64,000 bases of DNA from Pseudonocardia autotrophica (GTDB lineage: Bacteria > Actinomycetota > Actinomycetes > Mycobacteriales > Pseudonocardiaceae): NCBI RefSeq assembly GCF_003945385.1, contig NZ_AP018920.1:5084001-5148000 (forward strand), written 5' to 3'. Both the position numbers and the translations under genes were made by a program. Each line of letters starts with the position of its first letter. The stretch's first letter is position 1. This document shows positions 24,632-33,782 of the stretch, one piece after another. The notes under the pieces were generated by a model. The model was not told the origin of the DNA. It made no database searches and saw nothing but the letters and a program-made list of their open reading frames with translations.

Positions 24632-26603
24632 CCGATCCCTGCCGAGCCCCCTGCGCCATCGCGCCCGCCGACGCCGTCGGGTTCACCACCGTCAGAGGCA
24701 GCAAGGTGGTACCGCTGGGCCCCACCTCGATGTCGGTGCCGGTGGACGGGCACACCCCGCAGTCGAAGCACGGCGTCCAACGGCAGTCGTCCTGCTCGCG
24801 GCCGGCGAGTGCCTCCTGCCAGTCCTCCCAGAGCCAGTCCCGCTCCAGGCCGGAGTCGAGGTGGTCCCACGGCAGGATCTCGCCGGCGAACCGCTCCCGG
24901 GTGGTGTACCAGTCCAGGTCGACGCCCATCGGCTCCAGTGCCTGGGCCGCCGAGTCGACCCAGCGGCGGTAGGAGAAGTGCTCGGACCAGCCGTCGAACC
25001 GGCCGCCGTCGCGCCACACGCGTTCGATCACCGCGCCGACCCGGCGATCACCGCGGGCGAGCAGCCCCTCGATCAGCGAGGGCTCGCCGTCGTGGTAGCG
25101 CATACCGATGTTACGGCCGATCTTCCGGTCGGCGTTCACCGCTTCGCGCAGCTTCCGCAGCCGGGCGTCGACCACCTCGGGGTGGCACTGCGACGCCCAC
25201 TGGAACGGGGTGTGCGGCTTCGGGACGAACCCGCCGATCGAGATCGTGCACCGGACGTCGTTGCGGCCGGACGCCCGGCGCCCCGCCTCGATCACCCGGT
25301 AGGCCATGCCGGCGATCTCCAGGACGTCCTCGTCGGTCTCGGTCGGCAGCCCGCACATGAAGTAGAGCTTGACCTGGCGCCAGCCCTGCGAGAACGCCTC
25401 CGCGCAGGTCCGGATCAGGTCGTCCTCGGACACCATCTTGTTGATCACCCGGCGGATCCGCTCGGAGCCGCCCTCGGGGGCGAAGGTCAGACCGGACCGG
25501 CGGCCGTTGCGGGAGATCTCGTTGGCGAGGTCGATGTTGAACGCGTCGACCCGGGTGCTCGGCAGCGACAGCGAGGTGTTGGTGCCCTCGTAGCGGTCGG
25601 CGAGGCCCTTGGTCACCTCGGCGATCTCGGAGTGATCGGCCGAGGACAGCGACAGCAGGCCGACCTCGTCGAACCCGGACGCGCGCACGGCCGCGTCGAC
25701 CATCTCCCCGATCCCCTGCAGCGACCGCTCCCGCACCGGCCGGGTGATCATCCCGGCCTGGCAGAACCGGCAGCCGCGGGTGCAGCCGCGGAAGATTTCC
25801 ACCGACGCCCGCTCGTGCACCGTCTCGGCCAGCGGGACCAGCGGCTTCTTCGGGTACGGCCAGTCGTCCAGCTCGATCGTGGTGCGCTTCTGGACGCTCG
25901 CGGGAACCCGCTCGTCGGCCGGGGTCACCGCGGCGATGTGGCCGTCGTCGGCGTAGCTCACGTCGTAGAGGGACGGCACGTAGCAGCCCGGTGTCGAGGA
26001 CAACCGCAGCAGCAGCTCCCGGCGCCCGCCCGGTCGTCCCTGCGCCTTCCAGTCCCGCACGACGTCGGTGATGTCGCCGACGACCTCCTCGCCGTCGCCG
26101 AGCGCGGCGACATCGACGAAGTCCGCCACCGGCTCCGGGTTGAAGGCCGCGTGCCCACCGGCGACGACGACCGGATGGGTCTCGTCCCGGTCCGCCGCGT
26201 GCAGCGGGGTCCCGGCGAGATCGAGGGTGGTGAGCAGGTTCGTGTAGCCGAGCTCGGTGGAGAACGAGACGCCCAGCACGTCGAAGTCGCCGATCGCGTG
26301 GTGCGCGTCGACGGTGAACGCGGGGACCCCGCGTTCCCGCATCAGCTCCTCGAGATCGGGCCAGACCGCGTAACACCGCTCGGCGAGCGCGTCGGCCCGT
26401 TCGTTGAGTACCTCGTAGAGGATCTGGACGCCCTGGTTGGGCAGACCGACCTCATAGGCGTCGGGGTAGAGCAGTGCCCACCGGACCGAGACCGAGTCCC
26501 AGGGCTTGACCTGCGAGTTCCCTTCACCGCCGACGTACTGCACCGGCTTCGAGACACGGGGCAGGATCGACTCGAGGGCGGGGAATACGGAGGTGGGTGC
26601 CAC
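24624..26603 (-). CDS. TIGR03960 family B12-binding-domain radical SAM protein
   Basis: A 659-aa protein with an N-terminal Rossmann-like B12-binding-type region (WALLYPDAYEVGLPNQG...VLGVSFSTELGYTN) and a radical SAM core with the cluster motif CTRGCRFC. SAM-binding and barrel segments LTFAPEGGSERIRR and KLYFMCGLPTETDED follow, and a C-terminal cysteine set TPCFDCGVCP may carry another cluster. The GTG at 26603 is chosen because homologous sequence begins there. The reaction is unknown. It is a regular partner of the TIGR03936 protein near rne. Confidence 0.9.
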   Translation of the reverse strand: MAPTSVFPALESILPRVSKPVQYVGGEGNSQVKPWDSVSVRWALLYPDAYEVGLPNQGVQILYEVLNERADALAERCYAVWPDLEELMRERGVPAFTVDAHHAIGDFDVLGVSFSTELGYTNLLTTLDLAGTPLHAADRDETHPVVVAGGHAAFNPEPVADFVDVAALGDGEEVVGDITDVVRDWKAQGRPGGRRELLLRLSSTPGCYVPSLYDVSYADDGHIAAVTPADERVPASVQKRTTIELDDWPYPKKPLVPLAETVHERASVEIFRGCTRGCRFCQAGMITRPVRERSLQGIGEMVDAAVRASGFDEVGLLSLSSADHSEIAEVTKGLADRYEGTNTSLSLPSTRVDAFNIDLANEISRNGRRSGLTFAPEGGSERIRRVINKMVSEDDLIRTCAEAFSQGWRQVKLYFMCGLPTETDEDVLEIAGMAYRVIEAGRRASGRNDVRCTISIGGFVPKPHTPFQWASQCHPEVVDARLRKLREAVNADRKIGRNIGMRYHDGEPSLIEGLLARGDRRVGAVIERVWRDGGRFDGWSEHFSYRRWVDSAAQALEPMGVDLDWYTTRERFAGEILPWDHLDSGLERDWLWEDWQEALAGREQDDCRWTPCFDCGVCPSTGTDIEVGPSGTTLLPLTVVNPTASAGAMAQGARQGSGD

Positions 26604-26664
26604 GCTGCACCAGGGTAGCCCCGTCCGAACGGGACGACCCGGCGGGTCGGTGGCGGGCACCCGC

Positions 26665-27111
26665 TCAGTGCACGACCGGGCCGCTACCGGACGACGGACG
26701 CGGCCCACCGCTCTCCGGCGCCGACGGGGTAGCGCTCGTCTGCCGCCGGGCGACGAGCACCGCGACGACGAGCAGCGCCCCGAAGGCGGTCCCCATCTGC
26801 AGCAGGATCACGTCGCCGATGCCACCCGGGCCGAGCAGGCTGTAGATCTCACCGGGGGCGACCATCGACAGGGCGCCGGCGGCGAGCAGCACGGCACCCG
26901 CGGTCACCGGCGCGGCGGGCATCCGCCGCGCCAGCCCGGCGAGCAGGCCGAGCACCGCACCGCCGAGCAGCATCGTGAGCGCACCGAGCGGGATCTGCCC
27001 CATCGCGAACATCGCCATCGCGCGGCGGGTCGACTCCATACCGTTGCCCAGCAACGCGAGGCCGGTCCCGACCCCGATCACCCCGACCAGCATCCCGCTG
27101 AAGCTCCGCAT
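26665..27111 (-). CDS. small integral membrane protein
   Basis: A 148-aa protein with four hydrophobic segments (about residues 5-22, 34-58, 66-84 and 95-118) and a polar Ser/Pro-rich C-terminus. No family or catalytic motif is recognised. A TATAAG box on the minus strand near 27133-27138 and a GGGGGACCT-type site before ATG 27111 support the start. It appears monocistronic. Confidence 0.7.
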   Translation of the reverse strand: MRSFSGMLVGVIGVGTGLALLGNGMESTRRAMAMFAMGQIPLGALTMLLGGAVLGLLAGLARRMPAAPVTAGAVLLAAGALSMVAPGEIYSLLGPGGIGDVILLQMGTAFGALLVVAVLVARRQTSATPSAPESGGPRPSSGSGPVVH

Positions 27112-27181
27112 GAGGTCCCCCCGAACTTCCCTTATAGGACACCGCGGAGATTAGCGGGTCGGCTGCCCGCACCGGACGCGT

Positions 27182-28012
27182 TCACGACAATTCGCCTGAC
27201 ATCGCCTGCAGGGCGGCGCGGGTCGCCTCGTCGGCCGGCAGGAAGGTCTCCAGTGCGAGTTCGGCGAGGGTGACGTCGTGCGGGGCACCGAACGTCGTCA
27301 GCGTCGAGTGGAACGCCAGCGTGCCCGCCGGGGTGTCGAGCAGCATCGGGAGCACCACGTCGGAACCGGCCGAGGGCAGCGCGGTCTCCGGCGGGGCCGG
27401 GTAGTCGCGGCACTCGGCGAGCAGCGCACCGAGCCGTGGGTCGGCGGTGACCCGGATCTGCCGTTCCAGACGGTGCAGCAGGTGCTCCCGCCACTGCGCG
27501 AGGTTCCGGATCCGTGGCGCGAGACCGCCCGGGTGCAGGCAGGCCCGGTAGACGTTCACCGGTGGCCCGAGCACGACCGGATCGAGCCCGCCGAGCAGGG
27601 ACGTGACGGATCTTCCGGCCAGCTGCACGTCACCCCAGCGGTCGACGACCAGCGCCGGATACGGCTCGTGCGCCGCGACCAGCTGTTCCAGAGCCGCTCG
27701 GACCGGCGCGAGATCCGGGTCGTCGAGCGGGCGCTCGGCGTAGGCGGGCGCGAAACCCGCGGCGAGCAGCAGCGCGTTGCGCTCGCGCAACGGGATCTCC
27801 AGCTGCTCGGCGAGCGCGCCCAGCAGTTCCCGGCTGGCACCGGAGCGGCCGGTCTCGACGAAGCTCAGGTGCCGGGTGGAGACGCCGGCCGCGAGCGCCA
27901 CGTCCATCTGGCTGCGGCGCCGCCGGGCCCGCCAGAACCGGAGCATCTCCCCCGGGCCTGCGTTCCGGGACGGACGGACGTTCGCGCTGGTCACCGGCAT
28001 CACGCTAGCCAT
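27182..28012 (-). CDS. XRE-family regulator with MmyB-like ligand-binding domain
   Basis: A 276-aa regulator. Residues about 20-80 hold a Cro/cI-type HTH (FWRARRRRSQMDVALAAGVSTRHLSFVETGRSG). The remainder (YPALVVDRWGDVQLAGRS...LAFHSTLTTFGAPHDVTLAELALETFLPAD) is the PAS-like MmyB domain that may bind fatty-acid-like ligands. The start could also be the Met at residue 5. It is divergent from a SnoaL-like gene, and the gap carries a perfect inverted repeat. Local regulation of that gene and autoregulation are likely. Confidence 0.9.
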   Translation of the reverse strand: MASVMPVTSANVRPSRNAGPGEMLRFWRARRRRSQMDVALAAGVSTRHLSFVETGRSGASRELLGALAEQLEIPLRERNALLLAAGFAPAYAERPLDDPDLAPVRAALEQLVAAHEPYPALVVDRWGDVQLAGRSVTSLLGGLDPVVLGPPVNVYRACLHPGGLAPRIRNLAQWREHLLHRLERQIRVTADPRLGALLAECRDYPAPPETALPSAGSDVVLPMLLDTPAGTLAFHSTLTTFGAPHDVTLAELALETFLPADEATRAALQAMSGELS

Positions 28013-28036
28013 ACGGCCGCCCGAGTTCGACTACCC

Positions 28037-28064
28037 GGGAGGTAATGCGGCGTCGTTACCTCCC
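28037..28064. promoter_or_regulatory. inverted-repeat operator between XRE regulator and SnoaL-like gene
   Basis: GGGAGGTAA at 28037-28045 and TTACCTCCC at 28056-28064 form perfect 9-bp arms with a 10-base spacer, 25 bases upstream of the regulator start and 82 bases before the SnoaL-like start. It is the probable binding site of the adjacent XRE protein. Confidence 0.65.
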
Positions 28065-28145
28065 AGGTCATCGCCCGGCCCCGGGGGTCCGGTCCAGGCT
28101 CGGTCCCGGCAGACCGCCGACCCATCCGATCCCGAGGAGCACACC

Positions 28146-28538
28146 GTGACCGAGACGACGACCGACTTCACCGCACTCGCCCGGCGCTACGTCGAGGCCT
28201 TCAACCGGACCGACCCGGGTGCCCGGCGCCGGCTCGTCGCCGAGCTGTTCGCACCGGGCTGCCGCTACGTCGATCCGCTCGCCGATGTCACCGGCCACGA
28301 CGGCGTCGACGGGTTCCTCGGGACCGTCCAGGACCGGCTGCCGGGTTTCGAGTTCCGGCTGCTGGGCGACATCGACGCCCACCACGACCGGGCCCGGTTC
28401 CGCTGGCAGGCCGCACCGCCGGAGAGCTACGCGAGCGGGGCGGAACCTCCGGTGATCGGTTTCGACGTGATCGTGCTGGACGCCGAGGGCCGGATCGAGC
28501 AGGTCCACGGATTCCTGGACGCGGTCCCCGCCCCCTGA
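28146..28538 (+). CDS. SnoaL-like / NTF2-fold protein
   Basis: A 130-aa protein of the SnoaL-like type: FTALARRYVEAFNRTDP...LFAPGCRYVDPLADVTGHDGVDGFLG, a tunnel-lining C-terminus and a final EQVHGFLDAVP. The fold is shared by cyclases, isomerases and binding proteins, so no reaction can be given. GTG 28146 has a GAGGAGCACACC upstream. The divergent XRE/MmyB regulator and the operator between them suggest the pair is a regulator-target unit. Confidence 0.8.
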   Translation: MTETTTDFTALARRYVEAFNRTDPGARRRLVAELFAPGCRYVDPLADVTGHDGVDGFLGTVQDRLPGFEFRLLGDIDAHHDRARFRWQAAPPESYASGAEPPVIGFDVIVLDAEGRIEQVHGFLDAVPAP

Positions 28539-28655
28539 GCACCGGGCCGCCGCCGTGCCCACCGGAACCGGGTACCTCGGGATCCGGTGGGCGCCGTGGG
28601 CACGGCGGGCGCTGTCGGCACAGCGGGCTCGGCGGGGGCTCGGTGCACAGCGGGC

Positions 28656-29840
28656 TCAGCGCTTCCCGTTGGGCAGCGCCAGCCGGTTGATCGTGCCGAG
28701 CACCTGCAGGTACTGCTTCCACAGCGGCCCGGAGGTGTACTCCAGCCCGTACTCCTCGCAGAGCGACCGCACCTCGGGAGCGATCTCGGCGTAGCGGTTG
28801 CTCGGCAGATCCGGGAACAGGTGGTGCTCGATCTGGAAGCTGAGCTGGCCGGTCATCAGGTGGAAGAACCGGCCGCCGTCGAGGTTCGCCGAGCCGAGCA
28901 GCTGCCGGACGTACCACTCGCCTCGGCTCTCGTCGGCCAGCTGCTCCTCGGAGAACTGCACCGCCCCGGCCGGGAAGTGCCCACAGAAGATCACCGCGTG
29001 CGACCAGACGTTGCGCACGACGTTCGCGGTGAGGTTCCCGGCGAGCACCGGCAGGAAGAACGGTCCGGCCAGCGCCGGGAACGCCAGGTAGTCCTTGAAG
29101 ACCTGCCTGCCCGTCTTGCGGCCGATCGACTTGACCTGCTGCCACACCCGCGACCAGGACTTCTCCCCCGCGGCGACCTTCTCGACCTCCAGGTCGTGCA
29201 GCGCGACGCCGTACTCGAAGAACAGGCTCAACAGGAAGTTGTAGAGCGGGTTGCCCAGGTAGTAGGGCGTCCACCGCTGCTCCTCGGACAGCCGCAGGAT
29301 CCCGTAGCCGACGTCGCGGTCCTTGCCGACGACGTTGGTGTAGGTGTGGTGCAGGTAGTTGTGCGAGTGCTTCCACTCGGCCGACGAGGAGACGTTGTCC
29401 CACTCCCACGTCGACGAGTGGATCTTGGGATCGCGCATCCAGTCCCACTGGCCGTGCATGACGTTGTGCCCGATCTCCATGTTCTCCAGGATCTTGGCGA
29501 TCGAGAGCATGGCCGTGCCGGCGATCCAGGCCGGCGGCAGGACGCCGGCGAACAGCAGTGCGCGCCCGCCGATCTCCAGCGCCCGCTGCTTGCCGATGAC
29601 GTCACGGATGTAGGCGGCGTCGGACGCGCCGCGCTCGTCGAGGACGCGGTCCCGGATGGCGTCGAGCCGGCGGCCCAGCTCCTCGATCTGCTCGGCGGTC
29701 AGCGCGGTGGTGGCCTGCACGTCCGCGCGCCGGGTCGAGGGGACGAGCTCCAGCAGCGGCCGCTGCGGCTGCCGGACGAGGCCGGTCTCCTCCGGGCCGG
29801 GCTCGGAGTCGGTGACGGTGGTGTCGAGCGTGGCGGTCAT
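28656..29840 (-). CDS. membrane acyl-CoA/acyl-lipid desaturase (DesA3-like)
   Basis: A 394-aa integral membrane di-iron desaturase. The three histidine boxes are HNVMH (125-129), HSHNYLHH (158-165) and QIEHH (336-340). Hydrophobic spans lie around residues 92-118 and 255-285. It introduces a double bond using electrons from a ferredoxin-type reductase, which is encoded directly upstream on the same strand. The pair resembles mycobacterial desA3 with its oxidoreductase. ATG 29840 follows a GAGGAGGTCC site. Expression is probably set by the MerR regulator that diverges from the reductase. Confidence 0.9.
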   Translation of the reverse strand: MTATLDTTVTDSEPGPEETGLVRQPQRPLLELVPSTRRADVQATTALTAEQIEELGRRLDAIRDRVLDERGASDAAYIRDVIGKQRALEIGGRALLFAGVLPPAWIAGTAMLSIAKILENMEIGHNVMHGQWDWMRDPKIHSSTWEWDNVSSSAEWKHSHNYLHHTYTNVVGKDRDVGYGILRLSEEQRWTPYYLGNPLYNFLLSLFFEYGVALHDLEVEKVAAGEKSWSRVWQQVKSIGRKTGRQVFKDYLAFPALAGPFFLPVLAGNLTANVVRNVWSHAVIFCGHFPAGAVQFSEEQLADESRGEWYVRQLLGSANLDGGRFFHLMTGQLSFQIEHHLFPDLPSNRYAEIAPEVRSLCEEYGLEYTSGPLWKQYLQVLGTINRLALPNGKR

Positions 29841-29998
29841 GGTGGACCTCCTCGGGTCGATGGGAAGCCGGGCCGGACGATCCGGGCTCCGGTGACGGTC
29901 GGTGGTGCCGGCCGGTGGCGCGCCGGCCCGGGGCGACGGAGTGGCCCCGTCGCGGGGACCGGGTGGCGGCCGGAGGGGCCGGGCGCGGTCCGCCGTGC

Positions 29999-31060
29999 TC
30001 AGGGCAGGTCGATGCTCGCCGGGCCGCAGGCGGAGTTGATGCAGGTCTGGACGAGATCGCCGGGCTCCCCGTGCGCCTGCCCGGTCCGCAGATCGCGGAC
30101 CCGGCCCTCGCGCAGCGGCAGCACACAGCCGAAGCAGATGCCCATCCGGCACCCGCTGGGCATGATCTTCCCGGCCGACTCGCCGGCCTCCAGCAGGCTC
30201 TGGCCCGGCTGCACCTCGACGGTGCTGTCACCGAGCTCGACGGTGCCGCCGGTCCCCTCGCTCTCCCGTGCGGGCGGGGTGAACCGCTCGACCACGACGT
30301 CGTCCCAGGCGTCGGTGAGGGCGTCGAGCAGCCCGTCCGGGCCGCAGGCGTACACGGTGCGGGCGGCCCGGTCGGGTACGGCGGCGTCCAGGCTCGCCGG
30401 ATCGAGCCGCCCGGTGACCCCGCTGTGCCGCTGCACCACGCGCAGCGACGGATGCCGGGCGGCGAGCCCGGCGAGCTCGGCGGCGAAGATCGTGTCCTGC
30501 GGGGTGCGGGCGCTGTGCACGAGCACGATGTCGGGCATCGGTGCGGCGGCCGCGGCGAGCGTGCGGAGCATGCTCATCACCGGGGTGATCCCGCTGCCCG
30601 CGGTCACGAACAGCAGCCTGCCGGGCAGCGGATCGGGCAGGGTGAACCCACCTGCCGCCTGCTCCAGCTCGACGACGGTGCCGATCGGCACGTTGCGGAC
30701 GAGCTCGGTGGAGACCACCCCGCCCGGCACCTCCTGCACGGTGACCGTGAGGTGTTCGGCCGTCTCCGGCGAGGACAGCGAGTAGCTGCGGCGGTACCGG
30801 ACGCCGTCGACGTCGATCCCGATCCCGACGTACTGGCCTGCCCGGTGGCCGGCCCAGGCCCGGCCGGGTTCGATCGTGACCGACACGGCCCGGTCGGTCT
30901 CCCTGCGCCGCGCCACGACCCGGCCGCGCAGCGACGTCGTCGACCACAGCGGATCGAACAGGGTCAGGAAGTCCTCGGGCAGCAGCGGCGTGGTGAGCGC
31001 GCTCACGGCAGCCAGCAGCCGCCGGGGCCGGGCGGGAGCCGAAGCAGCGGATCGGAACAT
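29999..31060 (-). CDS. ferredoxin reductase fused to 2Fe-2S ferredoxin, desaturase electron donor
   Basis: A 353-aa protein. Its FAD domain has RRSYSLSS, the NAD(P) domain has LLFVTAGSGITPVMSML and YACGPDGLLDAL, and the C-terminal plant-type 2Fe-2S domain has CRMGICFGC with a further Cys in VQTCINSACG. It passes electrons from NAD(P)H to the desaturase encoded 158 bases downstream. ATG 31060 sits inside the left arm of an inverted repeat, so a regulator bound there would cover the start codon. The longer reading from a further upstream Met is less likely because it would cross the promoter. Confidence 0.9.
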   Translation of the reverse strand: MFRSAASAPARPRRLLAAVSALTTPLLPEDFLTLFDPLWSTTSLRGRVVARRRETDRAVSVTIEPGRAWAGHRAGQYVGIGIDVDGVRYRRSYSLSSPETAEHLTVTVQEVPGGVVSTELVRNVPIGTVVELEQAAGGFTLPDPLPGRLLFVTAGSGITPVMSMLRTLAAAAAPMPDIVLVHSARTPQDTIFAAELAGLAARHPSLRVVQRHSGVTGRLDPASLDAAVPDRAARTVYACGPDGLLDALTDAWDDVVVERFTPPARESEGTGGTVELGDSTVEVQPGQSLLEAGESAGKIMPSGCRMGICFGCVLPLREGRVRDLRTGQAHGEPGDLVQTCINSACGPASIDLP

Positions 31061-31088
31061 GACATCAACTCTGCACAACTTGATGTCA
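31060..31088. promoter_or_regulatory. inverted-repeat operator at the reductase start
   Basis: TGACATCAA (31060-31068) and TTGATGTCA (31080-31088) are perfect 9-bp arms with an 11-base spacer. Related TGTCA-containing sites follow at 31116-31125 (TGTGTCACAT) and 31143-31150 (CATGTCAT), leading up to the divergent MerR gene. These are likely MerR-family binding sites. Confidence 0.65.
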
Positions 31089-31148
31089 CATAGCAACCCG
31101 CAACGATCGGTCGCCTGTGTCACATGGGTTAGTGCTACGGTTCATGTC

Positions 31149-31958
31149 ATGGTGGACGAGGACGCTGACCTGGAGGGATGGCGCACCATCGACGAGCTGG
31201 CCCACGCCAGCGGAGTCACGGTGCGCAACATCCGTGCCTATCAGTCGCGCGGGCTGCTCCCGCCGCCCGAGGTACGGGCCCGGACCGGCTACTACGGCCC
31301 GGGGCACGCCGCCCGGCTGGAACTGATCAAGGACCTGCAGGACGAGGGCGTCAAGCTCGACACCATCAAGAAGCTGCTCGACACCACCGGTGGCTCCACC
31401 GAGCAGGTCGTGCAGTTCATCCGGACCGTCCGCGCGCTGTTCGCCCCCGAGACCCGGCAGATGGTTCATCTCGCCGAGCTCGCGCAGCGCTACGAGTCGA
31501 CCGACACCGGCCTCGCCAAGCGCGGGGTGAAGATGGGCCTGCTGCGCGAGGTCGGCGAGGACACCTACGAGGAGATCAGCCCGCGGCTGATGACCGCTGC
31601 GGCCGAGCTGACCGGCCTGGGCATCCCGATCACCCGCTCGCTGGACGTCGTCGAGCAGGTCCGCAAGCACGCCGACGCCGTCGCGAAGCTCTACGTCGAT
31701 CTGTTCCTCGGCGAGATCTGGCAGCCCTTCGACGCGTCCGGACGTCCGGACGACCAGTGGCCCCGGGTCTACGAGACGATCGAGCGGCTGCGTCAGATCT
31801 CCGGCGAGGTCATGATCGCCGTGCTGGAGCTGGCCGTCGCCGAACGGGTCGACGTGACCTTCGGCCGGGACATCGTGCGCAACGTGCGCACCAGCAGCGC
31901 CGGGCCGACCAGCGGACCGGACGCCGAGGCCGGGGCGGGCGCACCCGACCCGGCCTGA
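31149..31958 (+). CDS. MerR-family transcriptional regulator
   Basis: A 269-aa regulator with an N-terminal MerR winged helix (WRTIDELAHASGVTVRNIRAYQSRGLLPPPE), then a dimer helix region (LIKDLQDEGVKLDTIKKLL) and a long C-terminal helical domain of about 170 residues with no metal-binding cysteines. Such C-termini usually bind organic ligands. It is divergent from the reductase/desaturase genes and separated by repeated TGTCA elements, so lipid desaturation is the probable target. It ends eight bases before the convergent dapA stop. Confidence 0.88.
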   Translation: MVDEDADLEGWRTIDELAHASGVTVRNIRAYQSRGLLPPPEVRARTGYYGPGHAARLELIKDLQDEGVKLDTIKKLLDTTGGSTEQVVQFIRTVRALFAPETRQMVHLAELAQRYESTDTGLAKRGVKMGLLREVGEDTYEEISPRLMTAAAELTGLGIPITRSLDVVEQVRKHADAVAKLYVDLFLGEIWQPFDASGRPDDQWPRVYETIERLRQISGEVMIAVLELAVAERVDVTFGRDIVRNVRTSSAGPTSGPDAEAGAGAPDPA

Positions 31959-31965
31959 GCAGCCG

Positions 31966-32844
31966 TCAGTTCAGCAGTCCCGCAGCCCGCAGCGCCGCCC
32001 GGACGTCCTCGTGGTGCCACTCGTCCAGCGGCACCAGCGGCAGCCGGATCCCGCCGGGCATCAGGCCCAGCTCGGCGAGCGCCCACTTGACCGGGATCGG
32101 GTTCGGCTCGGAGAACAGCGCCGAGTGCAGGCCCGCCAGGTCCGCGTCCAGCGCGGACGACGTCTCGGCGTCGCCGGCGACCGCGGCCTTGCACATCCGC
32201 GCCATCGGCTCGGGGGCGACGTTCGCCGTCACCGAGATGTCGCCGTGGAAGCCGGCCAGCATCGAGGCACGGGCGGTGCCGTCGTCGCCGGAGTAGAGGG
32301 CGAAGTCGTCGAGCCCGAGCGCGACCAGCTCACGCACCCGGTCCAGATCGCCCTTGGCCTCCTTGAGCCCCACGATGTTCGGGATCTCGGCGAGCCGCGC
32401 GACCGTCGACGGGAGCAGGTCGCATGCCGTCCGGCCGGGGACGTTGTACAGGTACTGCGGGATCGCGACGGTCTCGGCGATCCGCTTGAAGTGCTGGTAG
32501 AGGCCCTCCTGCGGAGGCTTGTTGTAGTACGGCGTGACCAGCAGCGCGCCGTCGGCACCGGCCGCACGGGCCGCCCGGGTCAGGTGGATCGCCTCGTCGG
32601 TCGAGTTCGCGCCGGTGCCGGCGATCACCGGCACCCGGCCGTTCGCCACCTGGATCGTGCGACGCATCACCTCGGTGTGCTCGAGCACCGAGAGCGTCGA
32701 CGACTCACCGGTCGTGCCGACCGAGACGATCGCGGACGTGCCGGCGTCGATCTGCCGTTCGACGAGCTCACCGAGCGCCGTGTGGTCGACCTCGCCGTCG
32801 TCGTGCATGGGGGTCACGATCGCGACGATGCTTCCGGTGATCAT
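31966..32844 (-). CDS. dapA: 4-hydroxy-tetrahydrodipicolinate synthase
   Basis: A 292-aa TIM-barrel aldolase with GTTGES (43-48), the active-site Tyr133 in YLYNVPGRT and Schiff-base Lys161 in GLKEAKGD. It condenses pyruvate with aspartate semialdehyde in lysine and diaminopimelate synthesis. The strong AGGAGG site before ATG 32844 fixes the start. Neighbours are unrelated; it appears to be a single gene. Length and motifs are those of the biosynthetic enzyme rather than the NanA branch. Confidence 0.93.
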   Translation of the reverse strand: MITGSIVAIVTPMHDDGEVDHTALGELVERQIDAGTSAIVSVGTTGESSTLSVLEHTEVMRRTIQVANGRVPVIAGTGANSTDEAIHLTRAARAAGADGALLVTPYYNKPPQEGLYQHFKRIAETVAIPQYLYNVPGRTACDLLPSTVARLAEIPNIVGLKEAKGDLDRVRELVALGLDDFALYSGDDGTARASMLAGFHGDISVTANVAPEPMARMCKAAVAGDAETSSALDADLAGLHSALFSEPNPIPVKWALAELGLMPGGIRLPLVPLDEWHHEDVRAALRAAGLLN

Positions 32845-32936
32845 GCCGAAACCTCCTGGTACCTCTGCCGTCCCGGCCAGACGGTAGCAAGTAGCTGGGA
32901 GAGTTCCAGCGGGTAACGGACCCCGGGCCGGCGGGC

Positions 32937-33713
32937 TCAGCCGAATGCGAGCCGGGCCGGCTCCACCGAGCGCCGGATGCGGCGCGCGGCCTGCACCGCC
33001 ACCAGTACCGCCGCCACCACCGCGACCAGCGCGACCGCGACCGGGCGGTCGTTCGCCGCGATCGCGACGAGCGCCCACACCACGGCGGCGGCGAACCCGG
33101 CGAACCCGGCCGTCGTGCCGATCACCGACAGCACCACCGCGGTCAACATCACCAGCAGCAGCACCGCGGCCGTCTGCGGGAGTGCGCCCTCGCTCGGCAG
33201 GCCGACCGCCACCCCGGCCGCCATCAGCCCGAGCAGCAGCGCACACGACGCCCAGCCCAGGTACAGCGCCACCGGCAGCCGGAAGACCAGCCGCTCCGTC
33301 CAGCCCTGCGCGGTCTCCCGGGACAGCCGCCCGTAGGTCACGGCCAGCACGACGACCAGCGCGATCAGCACCAGCTGCGCGGTGATCACCCAGCCGTTCG
33401 AGAACGCCAGGATCCACAGCGGGTTCAGCACCGCCGACGCGGCGAGCCACCAGCCGACCCGGCGGTGCACCGCCCGGCCACGCTGGGCGGGCAGCAGCGC
33501 GTATCCGGCGTAGGCGAGGAACCCCAGGTAGATCAGGCCCCAGATGGAGAACGCCCAGCCGGCCGCGAGCAGCGGGGTGTCGTAGGCGCGGGCCACCTCC
33601 CCGACCCCGGCCCCGCCGAATGCCGAGACCAGCACCTGCACGATCGCGAACGCCGCCACCAGCACGCCGCGTACGAGGTCTGCGGTGGTCGGGCGAGGAG
33701 TGAGCACCGTCAT
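32937..33713 (-). CDS. multi-span membrane protein, TspO/tryptophan-rich-sensory-like
   Basis: A 258-aa protein with about seven hydrophobic segments. The stretch GWAFSIWGLIYLGFLAYAGYAL, followed by GWWLAASAVLNPLWILAFSNGW, resembles proteins annotated as TspO/MBR-like. The TspO ligand residues are not certain, and the protein is longer than classical TspO (about 160 aa). ATG 33713 lacks a clear ribosome site, so a start at 33749 is also possible. The role is unknown. Confidence 0.6.
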   Translation of the reverse strand: MTVLTPRPTTADLVRGVLVAAFAIVQVLVSAFGGAGVGEVARAYDTPLLAAGWAFSIWGLIYLGFLAYAGYALLPAQRGRAVHRRVGWWLAASAVLNPLWILAFSNGWVITAQLVLIALVVVLAVTYGRLSRETAQGWTERLVFRLPVALYLGWASCALLLGLMAAGVAVGLPSEGALPQTAAVLLLVMLTAVVLSVIGTTAGFAGFAAAVVWALVAIAANDRPVAVALVAVVAAVLVAVQAARRIRRSVEPARLAFG

Positions 33714-33782
33714 CCGCACATGGTGAACCCCAACCGGCCCGTCTGCCATCCGGCCAACGGGCGTCACACGATCATCAGGTCG

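Noticed and set aside
28021-28040. T-loop-like GTTCGACTACCCGG suggesting a tRNA
   Set aside because: No anticodon or D arm fits; it is the flank of the inverted-repeat operator.
31966-32844. DapA homolog as an aromatic-pathway aldolase
   Set aside because: It lacks the island operator, is 17 kb away, and keeps all biosynthetic DapA residues.
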